64,000 nucleotides of DNA, taken from contig OZ241995.1 in NCBI GenBank assembly GCA_965204465.1, positions 930,001-994,000 of the forward strand. The letters run 5' to 3'. Positions 16,906 to 26,276 of this stretch are shown piece after piece. Below the pieces are notes generated by a model. That model saw only the letters and a program-made list of their open reading frames with translations, was not told the origin of the DNA and did no database searches. This DNA comes from CBDBES01 sp965204465. GTDB taxonomy: Bacteria; Spirochaetota; Leptospiria; Turneriellales; CBDBES01. The position numbers and the translations under genes were made by a program. Each line of letters opens with the position of its first letter. The first letter of the stretch is position 1.

Positions 16906-18714
16906 ATGGACCATGAAGAGATATCTAAAGAAAATATACGTAATTTTTCGATCATCGCTCATATCGACCATGGTAAAAGTACATTGGCAGACCGCCTCTT
17001 AGAAATTGGTCAGGTTAATTCACCACGCTATCAAAAAGAGCAGGTCTTGGATAATATGGATATTGAAAGGGAGAGAGGAATTACCATTAAGTCTAATTCT
17101 GCCAGTTTTGTTTATAAAGCAAACAATGATCAGAAATATTTATTGAACCTAATTGATACACCAGGGCATATTGATTTTGCTTATGAAGTATTTCGTTCCT
17201 TAGCAGCCTGTGAAGGGGTTCTGCTATTGATAGATGCCACACAGGGAATACAGGCACAGACCATTGCTAATTTCTACCAGGCATTAGAAACGGATCTGGT
17301 TATTCTGCCGGTGATCAATAAGATAGACCTTCCATTTGCGGATGTAAAAAAAACGAAGGAACAAATTAAATCTTCTTTGGGTCTTTCCCCGGATGATTCT
17401 GTGGAAGTATCTGCCAAAGACGGCATTGGAATAGAATTGCTGATCCAAAAGATCATAGAGTATATCCCCCCCCCTAAAATTTCTAAAGAGGATATATTAA
17501 GAGCATTGATCTATGACGCCTATTTTGACCCCTATAGAGGAGTAATTAAAAAAATACGTATTTTTGATGGAAGTATCCAACAATGGGATAAAATAAAATT
17601 CATACGAAAGAACAAAACAGGTGTCGTCTCAGAAGTAGGCATATCCCAGATCAACCTAATTCCATGCAAAAAACTAAATGCAGGCCAGGTAGGTTATATA
17701 GTCACCGGGATTAAAAATGTATCCGAAGTAATGCTGGGGGATACGATAACACATTCAGAAAAACCAGCCTTAAAGCCTCTTTTTAAATATAAAGAGATCA
17801 AGCCAATGGTTTTTTCGGGCCTGTTCCCCATTTATGGAGAAGAATATCCTAAATTAAAAGAAGCAATTGAAAAATTAGCATTGAATGATGCCGCCCTGGC
17901 ATTTGAGCCTGAAAGCAGTAACGCTCTTGGATTCGGTTTTAGAGTAGGTTATTTAGGATTATTACATATGGAGATTGTAAGGGAAAGGCTTGAAAGAGAA
18001 TTCTCTTTATCTCTTTTGACCACGGCTCCCTCTGTTAAATATAAATTGCATACAAGAACAAATAAGGTAATAGAAATTGATAATCCAAGCAAATTTCCTG
18101 ATACGGGTCAAATTGATTTCATAGAAGAACCTTATGTTCGTGCCACTATCATATCCCCTTCAGAATATATAGGGAATATTTTAGAATTGCTACAGGAAAA
18201 AAGAGGGGAGAATGTTTCCCTGGATTATTTAGACAGTAAGACCATACAAATTGTTTATCTTCTTCCTTTAGGGGAAATGATATTTGAATTTTACGATCGG
18301 CTTAAAAGCGTTAGCAAGGGATATGCTAGTTTAGATTATGACGTAGATAAATATCGCAGAAGTGATCTGGTAAAACTGGATATTTTAGTTCATCATGAAA
18401 GGGTGGATGCTCTTTCTATGATCGTGCATAGATCCAATGCAGATATACGAGGACGCGATATAATTAAAAGTCTAAAGGGGCTGATCAATCGCCACCAATT
18501 TCAAATTGCTTTACAGGCAGTCATTGGCAGTAAGGTAGTCGCTAGAGAGAATATAACGGCTCTCCGTAAAAATGTTACGGCTAAATGCTATGGAGGAGAT
18601 GTTACCCGCAAGAGAAAGCTTATTGAAAAGCAAAAGGCAGGAAAAAGAAAAATGAAAATGGTAGGTTCTGTTGAAATCCCCCAGGAAGCTTTCTTGGCAG
18701 TTCTTAAAATCTAG
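16906..18714 (+). CDS. lepA: Elongation factor 4 (LepA), ribosomal back-translocase GTPase
   Basis: LepA is a ribosome-bound GTPase related to EF-G. In 602 residues it shows G1 AHIDHGKST (residues 18-26), G2/G3 in RERGITIKSNSASF and LIDTPGHIDFAYEV, G4 NKID, and the LepA-specific C-terminal domain ending KRKMKMVGSVEIPQEAF. The EF4-type GFRVGYLGLLHMEIVRERLE block in domain III distinguishes it from EF-G. The ATG follows a plausible TATACAAT -10 box. The stop is directly followed by the lysC ATG with no gap, so they share a transcript. Confidence 0.97.
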   Translation: MDHEEISKENIRNFSIIAHIDHGKSTLADRLLEIGQVNSPRYQKEQVLDNMDIERERGITIKSNSASFVYKANNDQKYLLNLIDTPGHIDFAYEVFRSLAACEGVLLLIDATQGIQAQTIANFYQALETDLVILPVINKIDLPFADVKKTKEQIKSSLGLSPDDSVEVSAKDGIGIELLIQKIIEYIPPPKISKEDILRALIYDAYFDPYRGVIKKIRIFDGSIQQWDKIKFIRKNKTGVVSEVGISQINLIPCKKLNAGQVGYIVTGIKNVSEVMLGDTITHSEKPALKPLFKYKEIKPMVFSGLFPIYGEEYPKLKEAIEKLALNDAALAFEPESSNALGFGFRVGYLGLLHMEIVRERLEREFSLSLLTTAPSVKYKLHTRTNKVIEIDNPSKFPDTGQIDFIEEPYVRATIISPSEYIGNILELLQEKRGENVSLDYLDSKTIQIVYLLPLGEMIFEFYDRLKSVSKGYASLDYDVDKYRRSDLVKLDILVHHERVDALSMIVHRSNADIRGRDIIKSLKGLINRHQFQIALQAVIGSKVVARENITALRKNVTAKCYGGDVTRKRKLIEKQKAGKRKMKMVGSVEIPQEAFLAVLKI

Positions 18715-19932
18715 ATGAAAAGTAAACTTTGCATCCAAAAATACGGTGGAACCTCTCTAGAGAATACTGATCTTATCAAAAAGGTTGCCAATAGAATTAA
18801 AAAATACTATAATAAAGGAGATCAGATCGTGGTGGTTGTATCTGCAATGGGAGGAACAACAGATAATTTGATCCACATGGCAAGGAATTTGAATATTGCC
18901 CCCTCCCCTAGAGAAATGGACATGCTTCTTTCTACCGGAGAACAAATATCCATTTCTCTATTGGCCATGGCGCTTGATCACATAGGTGTGCCTGCCATAA
19001 GTTTTATAGCTTCTCAAATAGATATTTTAACGGACGGAAATTTTAATAATGCCAGAATCATTAAGATAGATACAAAGCGCATTAAAGAAAATCTAAAAGA
19101 AGGAAATGTTTGCATTGTGGCTGGGTTCCAGGGAATTGACCATGAAAAAAATATTACAACCTTAGGAAGAGGAGGATCTGATACATCAGGAGTTGCATTG
19201 GCTGCCGCTTTGGGATCTTATCAATGCGAAATATTTACTGACGTGGATGGAATATTTACCGCTGATCCCAGGTATGTGCCAGAAGCCAGAAAATTAAATG
19301 AGGTCAGTTATGACGAAATGTTAGAGCTATCTTCTTTAGGTGCGGGGATACTTCATTCCAGATCCGTGGAATTTGCTAAAAAATATGGAGTCACATTGCA
19401 TGTGCGTTCTAGTTTCAATAACAAAAAAGGCACATTGGTTGTACCAGAGGAAAAAAAAATGGAAAAATTATTAGTTACAGGAGTCACCTTAAAACAAGAT
19501 GAATCCAGAATCTCGGTAAATCATATTCCAGACAAGCCGGGCATTGCCGCAGAATTGTTCAAAGATTTAGCCAGGGATCAGATCATTGTGGACATGATCG
19601 TGCAGTCAACTGGTAGCGATAAAATGAATACCATTTCTTTTACTGTTCCAGAAGAAAGCGCGGATAGATCAGCCACGATCATTAAAAAATTGCTACAAAA
19701 ATGGGGAACTGGTTTTGTGAATATAGACGGATCTATCGCGATCGTATCTGCCGTGGGGGTAGGGATGAAGTCTCATGTGGGCGTGGCTGCCAAGATGTTT
19801 GAAGTCTTGGCTGATAATGGAATTAATATAGAAATGATATCTACGAGTGAAATTAAAATATCTTGTGTGATCAATAGAAATAAGAGTAAAAAGGCCGTTA
19901 AGCTAATACACGATACATTTCTGATCCTGTGA
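18715..19932 (+). CDS. lysC: Aspartate kinase
   Basis: Aspartokinase phosphorylates aspartate in the first step towards lysine, methionine, threonine and diaminopimelate. The 405 residues contain the N-terminal KYGGTSLEN, the catalytic TTLGRGGSDTSGVALAAALG near 145, TDVDGIFTADPRYVPEA near 178, and two C-terminal ACT domains (VNHIPDKPGIAAELF; VSAVGVGMKSHVGVAAKMFE) that usually bind lysine or threonine for feedback control. It is monofunctional, with no homoserine dehydrogenase part. It abuts lepA directly and overlaps murI by four bases. Together with dapD at 54503 and murI it supplies peptidoglycan precursors. Confidence 0.95.
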   Translation: MKSKLCIQKYGGTSLENTDLIKKVANRIKKYYNKGDQIVVVVSAMGGTTDNLIHMARNLNIAPSPREMDMLLSTGEQISISLLAMALDHIGVPAISFIASQIDILTDGNFNNARIIKIDTKRIKENLKEGNVCIVAGFQGIDHEKNITTLGRGGSDTSGVALAAALGSYQCEIFTDVDGIFTADPRYVPEARKLNEVSYDEMLELSSLGAGILHSRSVEFAKKYGVTLHVRSSFNNKKGTLVVPEEKKMEKLLVTGVTLKQDESRISVNHIPDKPGIAAELFKDLARDQIIVDMIVQSTGSDKMNTISFTVPEESADRSATIIKKLLQKWGTGFVNIDGSIAIVSAVGVGMKSHVGVAAKMFEVLADNGINIEMISTSEIKISCVINRNKSKKAVKLIHDTFLIL

Positions 19933-20729
19933 ATTCTAAAAGCCCCATCGGTATTTTTGACAGTGGTTTAGGAGGCCTTACCGTTGTTGCTGCCATACGT
20001 AATTTACTTCCAGATGAAAATATTATTTATTTTGGGGATACAGCAAGAGTCCCTTACGGGAATAAATCCAAAGAAACAGTAATAAGATATTCTACCGAAA
20101 TTTTAGACTTTCTTTTAAAACAAGAAGTTAAATTCGTAGTGGCCGCATGCAATACAGCCTCTTCTTATGCCATATCCTCTTTAAGGAAAAAAACAAATGT
20201 GCCTATCTTAGGAGTAGTGGAACCAGGTATAAATTCTTTGATCAAACTTTGTGGTAAAAATAAGAAAGCGGCTGTAATTGCAACCAAGGCAACGATTAAG
20301 AGTAAGGCATACGAAAAGATTTTGGCTAGAAAAGATCATACTATATCTTTATATTCTAAATCATGTCCCCTTTTTGTCCCTTTAATTGAAGAGGGGTTGT
20401 TGAACAATAAGATCACTCGAGATATAGTAAAAGAATACCTGAATGAAATACAAGAAAAAAAAATTCAACACATCATACTGGGATGCACACATTATCCTTT
20501 GTTAAAAGAAATCATACAAGAAATTTATCCTCATTTTTCTTTGATAGATTCTTCTTTAGAAATTGCATCGGTTCTTAAAAATGCTCTACAGCGAAAAAAA
20601 ATACTACGTCAGCAAAATAGTCACAGTAGTTTAAGTCTATATGTCTCTGACATTACAGATAGCCTAAAATACCTTAAAAAATTATTTTTGGGAGGAACTT
20701 CTACTCAAATTAAAAGAGTCATTTTATAG
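19929..20729 (+). CDS. murI: Glutamate racemase
   Basis: MurI makes D-glutamate for peptidoglycan. The 266-residue protein starts SPIGIFDSGLGGLTVVAAIR and has both catalytic cysteines: AACNTAS near residue 73 and GCTHYPLL near 186, with the IIYFGDTARVPYG segment between. The start is GTG overlapping the lysC stop (GTGA), which decides the start because the conserved domain begins immediately after it. lepA-lysC-murI form one tight plus-strand unit. Confidence 0.95.
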   Translation: MNSKSPIGIFDSGLGGLTVVAAIRNLLPDENIIYFGDTARVPYGNKSKETVIRYSTEILDFLLKQEVKFVVAACNTASSYAISSLRKKTNVPILGVVEPGINSLIKLCGKNKKAAVIATKATIKSKAYEKILARKDHTISLYSKSCPLFVPLIEEGLLNNKITRDIVKEYLNEIQEKKIQHIILGCTHYPLLKEIIQEIYPHFSLIDSSLEIASVLKNALQRKKILRQQNSHSSLSLYVSDITDSLKYLKKLFLGGTSTQIKRVIL

Positions 20730-20783
20730 AGAAAAATTCATTCTTTCTTTTCTATCCTACGATAAATACGAATATAACAGAAG

Positions 20784-20804
20784 ACCTGTGTCCGTAAGGT
20801 TAAA
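20784..20804 (+). repeat. Single copy of the dispersed 21-bp repeat
   Basis: ACCTGTGTCCGTAAGGTTAA plus A differs at three positions from the arm at 16155-16175 and is again followed by an AAAAAAGAAAG tract. It lies just upstream of the TonB receptor start and contains a spurious GTG at 20788 that would lengthen that gene. Confidence 0.65.
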
Positions 20805-20859
20805 AAAAGAAAGATTGTTTACATCTATAAGTGAAAAGAAAAATAGATTTTTACTATTC

Positions 20860-23427
20860 ATGTACAAGAGATTTTTTTTATTATTTATTCTGTTTTGTTT
20901 TGCTTTTCTGGATAAACTTTCTGCGCAGATCAAAGTATCTGGTACAGTTCTAAGTGAAATAGATAAAAAACCAATTGAATTTGGCACTATTGTAGTGTTA
21001 GAAGCCAAATTGAAGATCCGTTTTAAAAATGGTATATTTACTTTAGACCTAAAAGAGCCAGGAGTATTTACATTTAAAACTTCAGCTCCTGGGTTTGCGA
21101 TAAAGTCCCAAAAAGTAGACGTCCAGGACGACCAGACACTGGTTATTTATCTTTCTCCTACTACGATCCGTACAAGGGGACTTAGAGTAAGAGACCAAAG
21201 AGAGGTGCAAAAACTCTCCAGAAATACATTGAGCCAAAGGGAGTTGAAGGATGTCCCAGCCACTTTTGGAGATTCTCTGAATGCATTGACAGTTTTGCCA
21301 GGTGTGATAAGGCCTCTGGATCTTTTAGGAGTATTGATCATCAGAGGTTCTCGAGAAGATTCTAACAGATATTATATAGATAGCATACCTGTATTATACC
21401 CACAGCATTTTGGTGGATTGCAATCAGTGATCTCCAATGAATTAATAGATAAAATTGATCTTTATTCTTCTTCCTTTCCAGTTCAATTCAGTGAGGCGCT
21501 TGGGGCAGTGATCGATATTTCTACAAAGGATACGGTCAAAGATTTTAATGGAAAAGTTATTATTAGTTTTCTTTCATCGGATGTCTATTTTGAGGATGTA
21601 TTTACTTCTATGGAAGAAGAGCCTCTGACTTCATTTCCTCTGAAATTAGATACAATAGATCCTGAATGTAATGATCCAAAGAAAAAGAAACTAAATCCGC
21701 AATGCAAAAAAAATCAATCAAATAAAGAAAACCAGCCAAATAAGGAAAACAAAAATAAAGAAAAAAAAAGAGGATACTGGATCGTTTCGGGCAGAGTAAG
21801 TTATCTGACCTTAACCATTGGCCCAATACTAAGAGCCATTATGGGAGATGATAATGATGATATACAGCTACCTCAATATTATGATTATCAATTAAAAGGA
21901 AAATACTTTTTAGATGAAAAGGCAAAACATTCCATTAGTTTACTGTTTTTTGGTTTTTATGATACCACTAAATTTATAACCGGAGAACCAACCAAAGAAG
22001 AGATACAAGAAGCCATCGATGATGGGCAAGATCCTCTAACAGCAAGTTCTTCAAGCCAAATCAGAAATAGTATTCTTTCTAATAATCTAGGACTTTATTA
22101 TAAATATGAGCCTTCCCAAAAGATCAATAATCAATTAATATTATTTGCTGGATTCAATAGGAGTACATTCTTTGTAGACATACCAGGCCTTTCCAGAGAG
22201 GGGCTGGAATTAAGGACAATAGATGTCAATATAAGTCCAAATATTTTTGGGATCAAAGACATATCCGAATGGAATTGGCTGGATAATATAGCCCTATTCA
22301 GATTGGGATTAGAGATCAATTTCTATTACTTCACTTCTAATGGAATCACCCAGGCAATTACAGATCCGAGTGCAGTATTTTCTGGAATGCCAGACCTTGG
22401 CGATCAAGATCTATTCAGATCTATCAATATAGATTTTTCTGAAGTAAATACATTCTATTCTGCCTTTTTAGAGAATTCATTCGAGTTTTACAATTTTAAA
22501 ATTGTACCAGGAATCCGACTCTCTCTTTTGCAGCTTACCCAACAATTTACTTATGATCCTCGTCTATTATTGTCTTATGAATTTGACTGGGAGATGATCA
22601 TTTCTGGATCCTATGGACTGTATAGTTCTTTTCCACAAATAAACTATTTTCTTTTTAATCAAGTATTTAACCAACAGCCAGATGTGGCGCGTTCCGTTGA
22701 TCTAAAACCTGAAAAAGCCAGGCATGCTTCCATTGGGCTTGAACAGAAAATTTTTCTTTTTACAGTAAAAACAGAGTGGTTTTATAATATGTTTCTGGAT
22801 CAGCTCATTCCCACCCCTAGGGGACTAGGAGAAGAGGCCTTTATTAATTCAGCGGATGTCAGGGCGACTGGGTTTGAACTACTGTTTCGTTTAAATAGAT
22901 ATGAAAAAAATAACTCATTCTATGGATGGGCAAGCTATACATTTACCGATTCTCAAAGAATATTGAATGTAGACACTAATATTGATATTTATGGGGATAC
23001 ATATCTACCTTTTGAATTTGAGCAACCTCATTCTTTAAAATTAGCACTTGGTTATATATTAGGAAAGAATAATTTTGGAATACGATTTGAATTGAGTTCT
23101 GGTTTTCCTTATACCCCCATTGTAGACAATGAGCCGCCTCTTAGTTTGAGTAATGGTGTAGACAGATATTCTCCTATATTCGGAGATCCTCTTTCGAGTA
23201 GATTCCCTCTTAGGCATCGTCTGGACATTCGCTATACCAGAACATCCGTCTTTAGCTGGGGTAGTATAGACTGGTATTTAGAAGTGATCAATCTATATTA
23301 TTACAGGCCCGATTCCACGGAAAATTGGAATTATAACGAGCCCTATCAATCTGGCGTAAATCCTGAACTATCTCCTTCTCCTTTATCCGTAATCCTTCTT
23401 AATTTTGGAGTAGAGATCAAGTTTTAA
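20860..23427 (+). CDS. TonB-dependent outer-membrane receptor with N-terminal carboxypeptidase-regulatory-like domain
   Basis: The frame is open from a GTG at 20788, but that codon lies inside a dispersed repeat. The ATG at 20860 gives an ideal signal peptide (MYKRFFLLFILFCFAFLDKL, cleavage near SAQ) and is preferred, leaving 855 residues. After the signal comes a CarboxypepD_reg-like fold (KVSGTVLSEIDKKPIEFGTI), then a plug with TVLPGVIRPLDLLGVLIIRG and the DSIPVLYPQHFGG segment, then a long barrel with aromatic strands. The terminal strand VILLNFGVEIKF ends in Phe, as barrel proteins do. The substrate is unknown. A low-complexity Lys/Asn/Gln stretch near residues 270-305 is unusual. It converges on the lptD-like gene with overlapping stops. 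Confidence 0.88.
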   Translation: MYKRFFLLFILFCFAFLDKLSAQIKVSGTVLSEIDKKPIEFGTIVVLEAKLKIRFKNGIFTLDLKEPGVFTFKTSAPGFAIKSQKVDVQDDQTLVIYLSPTTIRTRGLRVRDQREVQKLSRNTLSQRELKDVPATFGDSLNALTVLPGVIRPLDLLGVLIIRGSREDSNRYYIDSIPVLYPQHFGGLQSVISNELIDKIDLYSSSFPVQFSEALGAVIDISTKDTVKDFNGKVIISFLSSDVYFEDVFTSMEEEPLTSFPLKLDTIDPECNDPKKKKLNPQCKKNQSNKENQPNKENKNKEKKRGYWIVSGRVSYLTLTIGPILRAIMGDDNDDIQLPQYYDYQLKGKYFLDEKAKHSISLLFFGFYDTTKFITGEPTKEEIQEAIDDGQDPLTASSSSQIRNSILSNNLGLYYKYEPSQKINNQLILFAGFNRSTFFVDIPGLSREGLELRTIDVNISPNIFGIKDISEWNWLDNIALFRLGLEINFYYFTSNGITQAITDPSAVFSGMPDLGDQDLFRSINIDFSEVNTFYSAFLENSFEFYNFKIVPGIRLSLLQLTQQFTYDPRLLLSYEFDWEMIISGSYGLYSSFPQINYFLFNQVFNQQPDVARSVDLKPEKARHASIGLEQKIFLFTVKTEWFYNMFLDQLIPTPRGLGEEAFINSADVRATGFELLFRLNRYEKNNSFYGWASYTFTDSQRILNVDTNIDIYGDTYLPFEFEQPHSLKLALGYILGKNNFGIRFELSSGFPYTPIVDNEPPLSLSNGVDRYSPIFGDPLSSRFPLRHRLDIRYTRTSVFSWGSIDWYLEVINLYYYRPDSTENWNYNEPYQSGVNPELSPSPLSVILLNFGVEIKF

Positions 23428-25913
23428 TACAAATTATCCGCAGAATCCTGTCTATATACTCTTGTTTCAGGTATACCGAATATAGTGAAATCGGATAATT
23501 GCATGGATATATATATGCTCTGTTCATAAAAGGTAGCGTTGTTTTGTAAATTGGTTCCCCAAAAAGAAGATTTTATCCTCCTCTCGTATGTAATTCTTAG
23601 TATCCATTTATGCAGTCTATGTTCTAAGACAGCCCTTAGAAAATTCAGATTGAAGATAGAGCCTTGACTTTGATCATCTCTGGAAGAATCGATAGAATTA
23701 ATGATGTCTTCAAAAAAAGAAACATCTTCCTGATACCTTTCTAATTGGTCTGCCCGTGAATTCATTTCAAATATGATACGCCAATCCCTGTAAAAACTAA
23801 GGTCAAATCCAAATCTGAATGTAATATAGTCCTGTCGTATATGGATGAAATTATGATACCAACCTACCCTGGCATATATCTGATTCAACCTACTCCATGA
23901 AGCAATATCCGCATTTCCAAGGGTTAAACCCAAAAATACTTCATTATCTTTATTTCTTTGGTAGCGGATCAAATAATTATGTTCATCTCCCATACTGATA
24001 TAAAAATATTTTGCATCCTTTTTAGTGTTTGTACTGAGCAGATCATTTTTATTCAAAAAGTCATATTTTATTTCTGAGAAAAGATTTAAAGGATGCCAGC
24101 GAAAATGTTCTGGTAGAGTATATGGATATCTCCTAAGTTCTCTTCTTGTTTTGCTATGGAAAAGCATCCAATTATTGTAGTCTATCTTAAAAAAAAAATT
24201 GAGAAAGTGCGGCCCCTGGTTATTAAAGGTGGGGTCATTAAATCTTCTTAAAAAAAATAAATTATATTCATATTCGGTCAGTAAATATATCCAATGCAAG
24301 CCAACTTTTAATGGGCTTTTGATCCTCATAAAATAATAACTGAGCCTCATGGACTCTAACTCAAGATCATCGGTAACAGGAGTCGTTGTTCTATATTGCA
24401 TGCCATAGGCCAGGGATGGATCAAAACCAATCCAGCGGGTAAAATAAAATTGATGAATGGAGGTTAAACTCATATCCCCTCTGTAAATGGTCTTATCTCT
24501 TTTACTTTCATTATTGAATGTACTTATGATATCGCCAGATCCTGCCAGGTCTATCCATGAACCAGAATAGAATTTATTAAATTGTTTGAGTAACTGCCAT
24601 CTTTGAGTAAAATGGATTTTAGGCAATACATCCAATTCGGGCAGATATTTAGAGTCTTCGACAGTGCTGGCTTGGTTCCATCTAAAATTTCTTTCTACCT
24701 GTATATCGAAATGAAAATTTTCCCAGTCTAATGAATACTGCGCCTTCCAGAGTAATCTCTCTGGGCCAGCATCCACAAAAATAGGGCTAAAGGAGATAAT
24801 CTCTAGTGTGTTTGCAGGTTCTATTCGGTATCCAAATTCTGGTTCATAATTACGCTGGTTATAATGGTCTATTTGAAGCGAAAAATGGGATTGTACATCC
24901 TTTCCCCAGTGGGCCATTAAGTTACTGTTCACTTTCCACCAAAAACGATTGTCTTGATCGAAAGAACCATCCGGTTGTCGGATCAATGTTGTTATGATCT
25001 GATTGCAGGATTGATTTTCGGGATCGACCTCACAAATTCTATTCTGGATATTATAATTTGCCAATCCTACATCTATATCATAACTGGTATATTTAGAACG
25101 ATTTTGAGTAAAAATACCAAAGTTTTGCCCGGTATGCTGATAAAAATCAAAAATCAATTTACCATCTTGGGGCAAAAAAGAAGAATAGGGTGTCCATTCA
25201 GGAATGTTGAAATAATAGGTGTTTTGCAGAAAATGACCCTTCTCTTGATTGTTTCCATAGAAAGTCAAGATGCCTGTTCCTGATTTAGTTTGAAATATGA
25301 TCGGCCAATAAAAAACAGGTGTTTGCCCTACATAATAGAATACATGAAGAGCAACGAACCGATTGTCTGGATATATCCATACTCTTTTAGCCTTAAAAAA
25401 ATAATGGGGATTCTTTATATTGCAACTGCTAAAAAAAGCAAGATTAGTAATATAGACATCTTTAGGTGTCTTTTCTATGGATTCCCCCAGAAAGTATACT
25501 GTTTCTGTGTTTGTTTTAGCCTTGTAAACCACTCCATGCTTCGTTTGGTTACCATATATAAATTGATCTCCCGAAATAACTCTGTTTCCTTCTCTTAAAG
25601 TAACCTTACCTTCTCCATATATATCTCCTGTTTGGGGATTAAATTTGATCGTTTCTGCTCTTAATGTACTTTCACCTAATTGCAAAATGATACCACCATT
25701 AAAAATAAAAACACCATCGTCCCCCTCTTGAAAATTTATATAGTCTGTATTTTCTGAACGGATCAATTCAATTATGTTTTTTCCTTTGAGTTTTGTTTTG
25801 AATATAGATTCATTCCTGGAATCGTTAGAAATCTCTTCCCTTGGCTCCTGAGGAATTACAGGGGAAATAAGAATCAAAAAAAAAGTGATTTTTAATAAAG
25901 ATGATAGGAACAA
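23424..25913 (-). CDS. lptD: LPS-assembly outer-membrane protein, LptD-like
   Basis: An 829-residue protein with a signal peptide (FLSSLLKITFFLILISPVIP) followed at about residues 60-160 by an OstA/LptA-like beta-jellyroll (GGIILQLGESTLRAETIKFN, GDIYGEGKVTLREGNRVISG). A large Trp/Tyr-rich beta-barrel takes up the rest. This layout is that of LptD, which inserts LPS into the outer leaflet. No LptE is seen nearby. The start is TTG at 25913: it is the first candidate after an in-frame TAG and opens the signal peptide. Its stop overlaps that of the TonB receptor on the opposite strand. Assignment as LptD rather than another OstA-barrel protein is likely but not certain. Confidence 0.78.
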   Translation of the reverse strand: MFLSSLLKITFFLILISPVIPQEPREEISNDSRNESIFKTKLKGKNIIELIRSENTDYINFQEGDDGVFIFNGGIILQLGESTLRAETIKFNPQTGDIYGEGKVTLREGNRVISGDQFIYGNQTKHGVVYKAKTNTETVYFLGESIEKTPKDVYITNLAFFSSCNIKNPHYFFKAKRVWIYPDNRFVALHVFYYVGQTPVFYWPIIFQTKSGTGILTFYGNNQEKGHFLQNTYYFNIPEWTPYSSFLPQDGKLIFDFYQHTGQNFGIFTQNRSKYTSYDIDVGLANYNIQNRICEVDPENQSCNQIITTLIRQPDGSFDQDNRFWWKVNSNLMAHWGKDVQSHFSLQIDHYNQRNYEPEFGYRIEPANTLEIISFSPIFVDAGPERLLWKAQYSLDWENFHFDIQVERNFRWNQASTVEDSKYLPELDVLPKIHFTQRWQLLKQFNKFYSGSWIDLAGSGDIISTFNNESKRDKTIYRGDMSLTSIHQFYFTRWIGFDPSLAYGMQYRTTTPVTDDLELESMRLSYYFMRIKSPLKVGLHWIYLLTEYEYNLFFLRRFNDPTFNNQGPHFLNFFFKIDYNNWMLFHSKTRRELRRYPYTLPEHFRWHPLNLFSEIKYDFLNKNDLLSTNTKKDAKYFYISMGDEHNYLIRYQRNKDNEVFLGLTLGNADIASWSRLNQIYARVGWYHNFIHIRQDYITFRFGFDLSFYRDWRIIFEMNSRADQLERYQEDVSFFEDIINSIDSSRDDQSQGSIFNLNFLRAVLEHRLHKWILRITYERRIKSSFWGTNLQNNATFYEQSIYISMQLSDFTIFGIPETRVYRQDSADNLY

Positions 25914-26276
25914 TCGCTTTACTCTTTTTTTCTAAAAAACTGTTTATTCAGTATATTTTTCGGCATATTCTCTGCAATTTTTTAAATATTACCTACCCCC
26001 GGGTATGTGGATCATGATTTAGGAATTCATTTTTTAGCATTCCTATAACATATTCATCAAATATCTTAGTAGATCATTTCGGGCCGACTGGATTCGAACC
26101 AGCGACCTCACGCCCCCCAGACGTGTGCGCTACCCCTGCGCCACGGCCCGGATCTAGTATATTTTAGTCAATAACCGCTAATTTTTTATCCATGTCAACT
26201 TTTTTTGTATCGTTCTTTGCACCCTATAAGCACAAGTATTTTCCCGTTTTAGCCTAATTGAATAGCCACTTGATCC
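25914..26276. other. Intergenic region carrying only a tRNA gene
   Basis: Apart from the tRNA at 26079-26150 this 363-base stretch shows no open frame or repeat of note. A CACCCTATAAGCACAAG string near 26220 faintly resembles the dispersed 21-bp repeat but is too diverged to call. Confidence 0.5.
26079..26150 (-). tRNA. tRNA-Pro (anticodon GGG)
   Basis: Read on the minus strand, 72 bases fold into a full cloverleaf: acceptor CGGGCCG/CGGCCCG (seven pairs), D-stem GCGC/GCGC, anticodon stem CACGT/GCGTG with loop CTGGGGG (anticodon GGG), five-base variable loop, and T-arm GCTGG-TTCGAAT-CCAGT. Discriminator A; CCA is not encoded. GGG reads CCC/CCU proline codons. Confidence 0.95.

Noticed and set aside
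20788..20859. Longer N-terminus for the TonB receptor from the GTG at 20788
   Set aside because: This part lies in a dispersed repeat and would put a charged stretch before an otherwise perfect signal peptide starting at 20860.
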